This document shows, in pieces, positions 7,392 to 13,361 of a stretch of 13,361 bases of DNA; position 1 is the stretch's first letter, and every line of letters begins with the position of its first letter. The stretch is from Dehalococcoidia bacterium UBA1152. GTDB lineage: Bacteria; Chloroflexota; Dehalococcoidia; Lucifugimonadales; UBA2962. The stretch spans positions 993 to 14,353 of the forward strand of contig DBZU01000017.1 of assembly GCA_002311285.1 (NCBI GenBank), read 5' to 3'. Position numbers and translations under genes: made by a program. The notes below the pieces were generated by a model, which worked only from the letters and a program-made list of their open reading frames with translations, was not told the origin of the DNA and did not search any database.

Positions 7392-8596
7392 GTCCTGGCT
7401 TCAATCATGGCTTTTACACGGTCAATTATGAGATGACCTAGATCGTACTTTCTCATCTCCGGTAAATCTTCTTCTCTGCCATTTTTGTCAATAAGGATAA
7501 CCTTGTTTGTGTCTGAGCCAAAAACGGACCCGGTTTGTTTCACTTCGTTGGCCACTATAAGGTCTAATTTCTTTGCTGTTAATTTTAGTTTTGCATTTTT
7601 CAACAGGTTTTGTGTTTCTGCAGCAAAAGCGACTTTGATTAATTTTGGGTCATTAATAGAACCGATTATGTCTTCTGTTTTAGTTAGATCCAAGCTCATG
7701 TTACTAAGATCATCCTTTTTGATTTTTGCCAAAGATGAATCAGTCGGTTTCCAGTCTGACACTGCTGCTGCCATAATAATTGCATCAGCCATTTGAGCAT
7801 GAAGTTTAGTTTGAATAGCCATTTCCTCTGCTGTCTCTCCATCTATTATTTCCACTCCGACAATGTTAGGTTGAGGATCCAGGCTTGTTATCAGCTTGAC
7901 GGAAGCTCCTCTGTCTCTGGCAGCCTCTGCAATTGCAATACCCATTTTGCCTGAAGAGCGATTTGTTATTACTCGAATAGGATCTAAAGGTTCTTTTGTG
8001 CCGCCAGCTGTCACTACAATTTTTACATTACTCATGTCACCATTTTTAGCAATAATTAACTTAGCCCACTCTAAAATCTCGTTAGTATCGGCCATTCTGC
8101 CTATTCCTTCCATACCCGATGCAAGATGGCCTTCATAAGGACCAAGTATGTAAACTCCTCGATCTTTTAATATGTTGATATTAGTTTGAGTCGCTTCATT
8201 GGAAAACATGTTGCCATCCATGGCGGGAGCGACAAGCACAGGTGCCTTTGTAGCTAAATATGTTGTAGTAACTGGATTGTCCGAAATCCCATATGACAAC
8301 TTTGCGATGGTGTTTGCAGTTGCAGGAGCAATTATCAACAAGTTTATTGATTTTGCTACAGATACATGATCCATGCCTATGTCTGAATTTGGATCATATA
8401 GGTTAACAGATACAGATTTGTGAGTGATTGCAGTAAATGCAAGAGGGGTGACTATTTTTGTCGCGCCGCTAGTAAGTAAGGCTTTTACTGATGCACCTTG
8501 CTGGACGAGCTTGCTTGCCAGGTCCAATGCTTTATAAGATGCAATACTTCCTGTTACTCCGAGCGCTATGGAACAGTTATGTAGGGGTTTTTTCAT
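7388..8596 (-). CDS. coaBC: Bifunctional phosphopantothenoylcysteine decarboxylase / phosphopantothenate-cysteine ligase
   Basis: CoaBC catalyses two consecutive steps of CoA synthesis: coupling 4'-phosphopantothenate to cysteine (CoaB) and FMN-dependent decarboxylation to 4'-phosphopantetheine (CoaC). The N-terminal flavoprotein half shows GVTGSIASYK (13-22), catalytic His77 (MDHVSVAK) and PAMDGNMF (124-131), the variant of the PxMNxxMW signature with Asp for Asn. LASGMEGIGRM (158-168) has serine where E. coli CoaBC has its active-site cysteine. The C-terminal ligase half has TAGGT (196-200), ITNRSSGKMG (210-219), AAAVSDWKP (276-284) and AKKLDLIVAN (341-350). The length of 402 residues is normal. 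A strong purine-rich ribosome site (GAGGAAGGGA) precedes the ATG. It lies 78 bases downstream of coaX on the same strand, so the two probably form a CoA operon. Confidence 0.96.
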   Translation of the reverse strand: MKKPLHNCSIALGVTGSIASYKALDLASKLVQQGASVKALLTSGATKIVTPLAFTAITHKSVSVNLYDPNSDIGMDHVSVAKSINLLIIAPATANTIAKLSYGISDNPVTTTYLATKAPVLVAPAMDGNMFSNEATQTNINILKDRGVYILGPYEGHLASGMEGIGRMADTNEILEWAKLIIAKNGDMSNVKIVVTAGGTKEPLDPIRVITNRSSGKMGIAIAEAARDRGASVKLITSLDPQPNIVGVEIIDGETAEEMAIQTKLHAQMADAIIMAAAVSDWKPTDSSLAKIKKDDLSNMSLDLTKTEDIIGSINDPKLIKVAFAAETQNLLKNAKLKLTAKKLDLIVANEVKQTGSVFGSDTNKVILIDKNGREEDLPEMRKYDLGHLIIDRVKAMIEART

Positions 8597-8638
8597 TTTC
8601 TGGTCCCTTCCTCGTTGATTAGGTAAAGGCCTACTACT

Positions 8639-8667
8639 TATATAACAGATTTTTATAGATTAAACAA
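8639..8667 (-). promoter_or_regulatory. Possible internal promoter before coaBC
   Basis: On the minus strand TTGTTT (8667-8662) and TATATA (8644-8639) are separated by 17 bases, about 42 bases before the coaBC ATG. Both hexamers match the sigma-70 consensus only partly and the gap is AT-rich, so this is a weak candidate. Read-through from coaX is the simpler explanation. Confidence 0.22.
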
Positions 8668-8674
8668 AATTTTA

Positions 8675-9439
8675 CTATTGATTCAGTTCATAGGTAATGC
8701 GAAGGCCATACAGAGTCAAATTAAGATCAATCACATCAAAAAGACTGTTTTCCATATCAAATAGATGCGCATGACCGCCAGTTGCTATTACTTTACTACT
8801 GGCGCCTAACTCATGTTTAAATCGGGAAATCATACCTTTCACCATATCGTAATAACCCAGTACTAAGCCAGATTGGAGAGAATGGATGGTGTTTTTGCCG
8901 ATAGCCTCTGTTGGATTTTTGAGCTCAACTCTGCGTAGCTGAGAAGTTGCTCGATATAGGGATTCCGCTGATACGTCAAGGCCAGGCGCAATTGCTCCTC
9001 CCAAATAATCGCCTTTTTCTGATATGGCATCAAATACAGTTGCCGTACCGAAATCAACGACTATGCATGGACCCCCGTAGATTTTAAATGCCGCTACGGC
9101 ATCGACTATTCTGTCTGAACCCACGTCTTTTGGAGTGTCATAAAGAACACGCACTCCAGTTTTAATGCCTGTACCAACTATAAGAGGCTTCAGATCCAAA
9201 ACTTTTTCGCACAACTCAACAAAAGTAGCAGTCATTTGAGGAACAACACTGCACATAGCCACAGCAGTGATCTGATCAGTTTTAATACCTTTTGCGGGTA
9301 AAAGATTACTAAGTATTAACCCATATTCATCCGCCATGCGATATGGATCAGATGCTATTCTTCCGCTAGCTATTAATTCGGCTCCACTAAAAACACCGAG
9401 AGTAATATTTGTATTTCCTACATCGATAGTAAGTAACAT
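8675..9439 (-). CDS. coaX: Type III pantothenate kinase
   Basis: CoaX phosphorylates pantothenate to 4'-phosphopantothenate, the first committed step of CoA synthesis. The type III enzyme belongs to the ASKHA fold and, unlike CoaA, is generally not feedback-inhibited by CoA. Signatures are DVGNTN (residues 6-11, phosphate loop), DVGSDR (105-110, with the catalytic Asp109), VVDFGTATVFD (127-137), GGAIAPGL (147-154) and TGGHA (220-224). The length, 254 residues, is typical. The ATG at 9439 fits the family start MLLTIDVGNTN. There is no ribosome site close to it: the nearest GGAGAT lies 21 bases upstream, and the ATG nearer to it runs straight into TAA. A TATAAT 9 bases before the ATG suggests a nearly leaderless message. 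The gene is first of a probable coaX-coaBC operon and is divergent from moeB. Confidence 0.96.
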   Translation of the reverse strand: MLLTIDVGNTNITLGVFSGAELIASGRIASDPYRMADEYGLILSNLLPAKGIKTDQITAVAMCSVVPQMTATFVELCEKVLDLKPLIVGTGIKTGVRVLYDTPKDVGSDRIVDAVAAFKIYGGPCIVVDFGTATVFDAISEKGDYLGGAIAPGLDVSAESLYRATSQLRRVELKNPTEAIGKNTIHSLQSGLVLGYYDMVKGMISRFKHELGASSKVIATGGHAHLFDMENSLFDVIDLNLTLYGLRITYELNQ

Positions 9440-9448
9440 GATTACATT

Positions 9449-9477
9449 ATTATAAAATTTATCTCCACTTTTGTTTA
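9449..9477 (-). promoter_or_regulatory. coaX: Candidate coaX promoter giving a very short or absent leader
   Basis: On the minus strand TAAACA (9477-9472) and a perfect TATAAT (9454-9449) are separated by 17 bases. Transcription about 7 bases past the -10 would begin 2-3 bases before the coaX ATG. The absence of a close ribosome site agrees with this reading. The region is AT-rich, so chance matches are possible. Confidence 0.4.
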
Positions 9478-9507
9478 ATCTACTGTAGTATCATTTTATA
9501 AGAGTGT

Positions 9508-9532
9508 AAGTTAGATCAAAATGATCTAACTT
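9508..9532. repeat. Perfect palindrome, 11-bp arms with 3-base centre, between coaX and moeB
   Basis: AAGTTAGATCA (9508-9518) and TGATCTAACTT (9522-9532) are exact reverse complements around AAA. It is symmetric on both strands, has no T tract on either side, and lies 69 bases upstream of the coaX ATG and 105 bases upstream of the moeB ATG. A dimeric regulator's operator in a divergent promoter region is one reading; a cruciform or a processed RNA hairpin is another. No regulator gene is visible in the window. Confidence 0.6.
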
Positions 9533-9585
9533 GGATATCATTATAGTCATTTACTTTATTGTTATGACAAAATTAACTTTATCAT

Positions 9586-9615
9586 TTGACTTTTACGGTA
9601 GACGTTGTCTATCTA
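9586..9615 (+). promoter_or_regulatory. Candidate promoter for moeB
   Basis: TTGACT (9586-9591) is a good -35 match. TATCTA (9610-9615), 18 bases further, is a weak -10. The start would fall about 15 bases before the ATG, close to the strong ribosome site GAGGAG at 9624-9629. Confidence 0.3.
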
Positions 9616-9636
9616 AATGTATAGAGGAGACATGAA

Positions 9637-10476
9637 ATGACAGTTGTAGACCGTGTTGATGGCCAAAGCAATGCATTAACACCGTATCAGGTACGAAGGT
9701 ATAGCAGACATATCATAATGCCTCAAGTTGGCTCTGCCGGACAAAGATCTTTGCTAGAAGCTAAAGTATTGATTGTGGGTGCTGGAGGATTAGGATCGCC
9801 GATTGCATTATATTTAGCTTTGGCAGGTGTCGGAACTATAGGTATTGTTGATTTTGATGACGTAGACGTTAGTAACCTTCAAAGACAAGTTCTACATACT
9901 GATGCTGATATTGGTAGACCTAAAGTTCAGTCAGCCAAGGATACATTAGAGGCTTACAACAAGGACGTAAATGTAATACTGCATGAGTGTCCTTTAATGT
10001 CGGATAATGCAATGGAAATTATGTCTCAATATGACGTCATTGTTAATGGGGCTGATAACTTTGCAACTCGATACCTAGTGAATGATGCATCATATTTATC
10101 TGGCAAGCCACTGGTTGATGGGAGCATTCTCCTGTTTGACGGTCAGGCAACTGTATTTATACCAGGAAAAGGTTGCTATAGATGTCTTTTCCCGGAACCA
10201 CCACCTCCAGGCGAAGTTCCCAGTTGTGCTGAGGCAGGAGTCCTGGGGGTTTTGCCAGGTATGGTGGGAACCATACAAGCTACAGAAGCCATAAAATTGA
10301 TAATTGGCATAGGACAATCTTTGTCTGGCAAATTGTTACTTATTGATGCGTTGGATATGGAATTTAGGGCCGTAAAAATTCGCAGAGATCCCAATTGTCC
10401 GTTGTGTGGCGACAACCCCACTGTTACCGAGTTAATCGATTATGACGTTTTCTGCGGCACTGCACCAATACAATAA
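9637..10476 (+). CDS. moeB: MoeB/ThiF-family adenylyltransferase (E1-like), no rhodanese domain
   Basis: This family activates the C-terminal glycine of a small sulfur carrier (MoaD, ThiS or similar) with ATP, preparing it to take sulfur for molybdopterin, thiamine or cysteine synthesis. Features are RRYSRHIIMPQVG (20-32), the Rossmann loop VGAGGLGSP (47-55), DFDDVDVSNLQRQVLH (72-87) with the Asp/Asn/Arg ATP and Mg contacts, GADNFATRYLVND (138-150) with Asp140, CYRCLFPEPP (180-189), CAEAGVLGVLPG (197-208) and CPLC (254-257). Cys180, 183, 254 and 257 should bind zinc. It ends at the DYDVFCG segment where longer MoeZ/MOCS3-like proteins continue into a rhodanese domain, so this is the short form. 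GAGGAG is 7 bases before the ATG. A three-codon ORF, ATG AAA TGA (9632-9640), overlaps the start in another frame. No carrier gene is nearby, so MoeB and ThiF roles cannot be separated. Confidence 0.9.
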   Translation: MTVVDRVDGQSNALTPYQVRRYSRHIIMPQVGSAGQRSLLEAKVLIVGAGGLGSPIALYLALAGVGTIGIVDFDDVDVSNLQRQVLHTDADIGRPKVQSAKDTLEAYNKDVNVILHECPLMSDNAMEIMSQYDVIVNGADNFATRYLVNDASYLSGKPLVDGSILLFDGQATVFIPGKGCYRCLFPEPPPPGEVPSCAEAGVLGVLPGMVGTIQATEAIKLIIGIGQSLSGKLLLIDALDMEFRAVKIRRDPNCPLCGDNPTVTELIDYDVFCGTAPIQ

Positions 10477-10497
10477 ACACTAACTATATAATTGAAC

Positions 10498-12273
10498 TTA
10501 CTCCACAACTGCAAGTGTAGCAATTGCCTGTTCTGGATTTGATTCAATGGCAGTACCAGGGCCTGGTTCCAAGCTGACGAACACAACCGAATAGCGACCA
10601 AACTTTTTTACATACGGAGTAGTCTGATCTCCGGCTAATATCATGTCTGATTCTCCTAAGGGTCCACTCGGCACGCGCAGGTTTATGCGTATTACAGCTT
10701 GACCGGGATCATCACAATCTGAGCATCTGGTATCTTCCACAACATGCATAAATTTCACAGCAATTCCTCTTTGAAGGCTATCTGGTGCAACTATCTCTTT
10801 ACCAGGAGTAAGCCTTACTGGTACTGCCAGAGCTACATTGGTTGTGCCAACACCTGATACCTGTTCTACTGGTTCAGAGAGATTCAATGAAGCGACATCA
10901 ACGGCAGATGTTGGGGTGGCAACAGCGGCCTCATTTGTATCTGAAGTGACTTCTTCAGTGGCATCAATATGGCCGCTAGCCTCATAATCATTAAAAGAAT
11001 ATAAATCTTCATCATATGTAATATCGGGTAATTCAATGATTTTTCCAACAAATCTTAAAGTTTCAGTTGAAGCTAATATACCATCTTCACCTATACCGCC
11101 CATAATAACTGCAGTCCCGTCTTTCATAACAGCAGAACTGTGTCGATAGCGTCCTATTGATAGTTGACTAACGGTTGCCCAAGTATTTGTTTGAGGACTG
11201 TATAGTTCAACTTGAGTTAGTTGTCCAATTCCCCCAGTAATTAATATGCTGCCATCTGGCAGTCGGATTGCGCTATGCTCTGCCCTTGGATGATCAGTAT
11301 TGCCTGAACTTGTCCATGTTTTACTTCTGGGATCGTATATTTCAGTTGAGGTCTTTTTACCTCTGCCACCAACTACTAGGATTCTGCCATCAATTAACTT
11401 AGTTGTAGTGTGCATTGCTCTCCCGACAGACATTGGAGCCAATTGAATCCAGATATCTCTTCTCGGATCATAAAGTTCAACTGTTTTTAAATAAGGTCCG
11501 TCTTCCTTTCCGCCACCCATCACTAATACGTTGCCATCATTTAGTAGTGTTGCTGTGTGATTAACTCTTTTTTCATTCATAGGAGCAGCCTCTTCCCATT
11601 TTCCAGTTTGAGGGTCGTATATTTCACACTCTTTAATGGATGAAATTAGAACGCCTTTTTTATTTATGCTTTTACCTCCGATCACCATAAAACGGCCATC
11701 AGGCAACAGAACATAACTCATGGAATCCCTGGCAGTATTCATTTGAGCAATGAGCTTCCATTCACCTGTGTTCGGGTCCCATATTTCGGTGGAGTTTAAC
11801 GGTACTTTAGCAGCGCCTGTTCCGCCAGCAACAATCACTGTTAGATCATTTAACTGAGCTAGCCCTGGTGACCTTCTTTTTTCATCCATTTTCCCCGTTA
11901 AGTTCCAATTCATGGTGTTAATGTCAAGAAGTTCGGTAGTGTCCTCAAAATTTCCCATTTCAACGTTTCGTAGACCGATTGCTTTGCCTCCGACTGCCAT
12001 AATTCGGCCATCAATAAGCGCTATAACAGAGAAGCGTTCTCTATAGGCGCCCAAGTCAGAACCGATGCTGAATTGAGTATCCAAATCCACTGTCGTGTCG
12101 CTACCTTGGGCTGTACTATCATTAGATTGTTGGATTGCTTCGGAGTCGCTATTAACTATCTTCTCGGAGCAGGAAACCCCGGCTATCAATGAAATAATAA
12201 TAGTGATTATGACTGTCGCGAAATTAACTTTATTTGTTGCCTGTGACAATTTCGCCGTCCTTAAACACTTCAT
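10498..12273 (-). CDS. Secreted or lipid-anchored kelch-repeat protein with C-terminal EDTRC domain
   Basis: This 591-residue protein is probably exported. It has a hydrophobic N-terminal segment (residues 17-31) followed by AGVSC; Cys35 could be lipidated, though Gly at -3 is not the usual lipobox residue. Residues ~36-70 are a Ser/Thr/Asp-rich linker. Seven kelch-type blades follow (~78-410), each with a double glycine (near 95, 150, 199, 253, 302, 347 and 392) and mostly a TEIYDPxTxxW-like end, predicting a beta-propeller. An acidic, Ala/Thr-rich spacer (~415-470) leads to a C-terminal domain with GIAVKFMHVVEDTRCSDC (503-520). That resembles an uncharacterised domain of secreted bacterial proteins, usually DSRCP..C..aG. 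The ligand is unknown. ATG 12273 has GGAAA upstream and overlaps the amidohydrolase gene by 44 bases. An in-frame TTG at 12249 with AAGGA upstream is an alternative start that gives a shorter signal peptide. The genes are probably translationally coupled. Confidence 0.85.
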   Translation of the reverse strand: MKCLRTAKLSQATNKVNFATVIITIIISLIAGVSCSEKIVNSDSEAIQQSNDSTAQGSDTTVDLDTQFSIGSDLGAYRERFSVIALIDGRIMAVGGKAIGLRNVEMGNFEDTTELLDINTMNWNLTGKMDEKRRSPGLAQLNDLTVIVAGGTGAAKVPLNSTEIWDPNTGEWKLIAQMNTARDSMSYVLLPDGRFMVIGGKSINKKGVLISSIKECEIYDPQTGKWEEAAPMNEKRVNHTATLLNDGNVLVMGGGKEDGPYLKTVELYDPRRDIWIQLAPMSVGRAMHTTTKLIDGRILVVGGRGKKTSTEIYDPRSKTWTSSGNTDHPRAEHSAIRLPDGSILITGGIGQLTQVELYSPQTNTWATVSQLSIGRYRHSSAVMKDGTAVIMGGIGEDGILASTETLRFVGKIIELPDITYDEDLYSFNDYEASGHIDATEEVTSDTNEAAVATPTSAVDVASLNLSEPVEQVSGVGTTNVALAVPVRLTPGKEIVAPDSLQRGIAVKFMHVVEDTRCSDCDDPGQAVIRINLRVPSGPLGESDMILAGDQTTPYVKKFGRYSVVFVSLEPGPGTAIESNPEQAIATLAVVE

Positions 12274-13361
12274 TTATTTTCCACATTGCCGAAATATCTT
12301 TGGTTGGATCTCCGTCTATTATTATTATGTCTGCCAGTTTATTTTTTTCGATAGACCCAGTTTGAGCGTCGATTTGACATGATCGTGCTGAGTCGAGTGT
12401 GGCTGATTTAATTACCTCCATCTCAGACAATCCTATTGAATTCATTGCTTCAAGCTCATGGGGAAATTCACCCATTTTGTAATTTAGCCATGCTGAATCT
12501 GATCCAGCTACAAGAGTCACACCTTCATCCTTCATTCTTGATACGAGTTTGGTGTGACTACTATATATGTCTATAAGACTTTGATAGTCTATATCCTCTT
12601 TTTCACTTAACCCCTTGGTGTTTTTCAGATTCTCCAAATGCCATACCTGATGTCTTATAGCATGTAATGTAGGATTAACATACACACCCTGATCAACTAT
12701 TCTCTTTGTTAATTCCTTGTTGTATTTAAATGTGCCATCTCTTTCTATATGCATACAGTGAACGATAGTATCTACTTTGGCATCCAGGGCGTTTTCTATG
12801 CCTTCTGACGATGCGCAATGAGCTACTACGTGTTTGTCAAATTTGTGAACTTCATCAGTTATTGCAGTCAATTCCTCTTTAGTAAAGGATGCATGATGAC
12901 GAAACGATGTTCTAGTACTACCGCCTGTAGCAGTTACTTTTATAAAATCTGCGCCTTCTTTAACAAGTTTTCGGACTTCTGCACGACACTCATCTGGGCC
13001 TGTGGCTGGAGACCCAAAATAACTTAAATGTCCTCCTACAATGGCGATAGGTCTTCCAGTTAATAATAATTTAGGAGTAACAGTTATACCCATCTCAGCA
13101 GATTTTCTTAACATAAAGGTTGTTTGGTTTTTTGCACCGCAGTCACGTACAGTAGTTACCCCTGATTGCAGATGCATCTTGGCGTTCTTTGCTGCTTGTA
13201 AAGTTAAAATTTCATCTGGCAATAAATTTAAGTCATCACCGGCTCGACCGTCTCCCAAACTTATTAGATGGACGTGGCAATCAATTAGTCCTGGCATTAT
13301 CGTTTTACCTGGGTATTCGATTATGTTTATATTTGAGGTATCGGTAATGCTGAACGATTGT
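12230..13361 (-). CDS. Metal-dependent amidohydrolase, imidazolonepropionase/Xaa-Pro dipeptidase-like (5' end outside window)
   Basis: This amidohydrolase-superfamily TIM-barrel enzyme likely hydrolyses an amide or cyclic amide bond with a divalent metal centre. The frame stays open upstream of the Met at 13297 to the window edge (reading ...NIIEYPGKTIMPGLID), so that Met is internal and the N-terminal beta-sandwich lies outside. Counting the Met of MPGLID as 1: HVH (8-10) at strand 1, Lys120 in FIKVTATGG (probable carboxylated metal bridge), His160 (VVAHC), His180 (TIVHC) and Asp267 (AGSDS) form the expected binuclear-type metal set. The C-terminus has the usual LADIIIIDGDP return to the sandwich domain. 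The pattern GGH..GPDE.R..V...GADFIK fits the prolidase/imidazolonepropionase-related subgroup. There is no signal peptide in the visible part. It overlaps the downstream kelch gene, implying one operon. The substrate cannot be assigned; a peptide-like or xenobiotic amide is possible. Confidence 0.92.
   Translation of the reverse strand, partial: QSFSITDTSNINIIEYPGKTIMPGLIDCHVHLISLGDGRAGDDLNLLPDEILTLQAAKNAKMHLQSGVTTVRDCGAKNQTTFMLRKSAEMGITVTPKLLLTGRPIAIVGGHLSYFGSPATGPDECRAEVRKLVKEGADFIKVTATGGSTRTSFRHHASFTKEELTAITDEVHKFDKHVVAHCASSEGIENALDAKVDTIVHCMHIERDGTFKYNKELTKRIVDQGVYVNPTLHAIRHQVWHLENLKNTKGLSEKEDIDYQSLIDIYSSHTKLVSRMKDEGVTLVAGSDSAWLNYKMGEFPHELEAMNSIGLSEMEVIKSATLDSARSCQIDAQTGSIEKNKLADIIIIDGDPTKDISAMWKINEVFKDGEIVTGNK

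Noticed and set aside
10498..13361. Toxin, defence or secretion system made of the kelch and amidohydrolase genes
   Set aside because: The amidohydrolase has a complete metabolic-type metal site and the kelch protein has no effector or toxin domain. Nothing else in the window supports such a system.

Overview
The window is bacterial chromosomal DNA of low to moderate GC. My hand counts of sample lines run from roughly 28% to about 45-50%. It is gene-dense, with short gaps and several overlapping gene ends. I see no rRNA, tRNA, CRISPR array, insertion sequence or phage gene. SecA keeps its C-terminal zinc motif, valyl-tRNA synthetase is of bacterial type, and pantothenate kinase is type III. 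A kelch lipoprotein-like protein, a metal-dependent amidohydrolase and an extended-loop SDR lie alongside them. Together these would fit an uncultured marine Chloroflexota (SAR202-like) bacterium. That assignment is an impression from gene content and protein style, not a demonstrated placement.

Layout. (1) 1-1896, plus strand: the 3' part of secA, then an unnamed 226-residue conserved-looking protein that starts at TTG. (2) 1880-4561, minus strand: valS, whose 3' end overlaps the unnamed gene tail to tail by 17 bases. (3) 4745-7375, plus strand: a very AT-rich epimerase-like SDR, a putative SAM-dependent methyltransferase starting at TTG, and a classical SDR with an enlarged glycine loop. 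(4) 7388-9439, minus strand: coaX followed by coaBC, two pantothenate-to-CoA enzymes in likely operon order. (5) A 197-base divergent gap holding a strong 11-base-arm palindrome and candidate promoters. (6) 9637-10476, plus strand: a MoeB/ThiF-type E1-like adenylyltransferase without a rhodanese domain. (7) 10498-13361, minus strand: an amidohydrolase whose 5' end lies beyond the window, overlapping a downstream secreted or lipid-anchored kelch protein.

How the genes relate. Most are housekeeping (protein export, tRNA charging, CoA synthesis, sulfur-carrier activation). The accessory parts are the plus-strand block between valS and coaBC, which looks like an insertion of mixed origin, and the amidohydrolase-kelch pair. 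I found no convincing new defence, mobile or RNA system. The best leads are the unnamed gene after secA, the AT-rich epimerase/methyltransferase pair, the palindrome between coaX and moeB, and the kelch protein's C-terminal domain.
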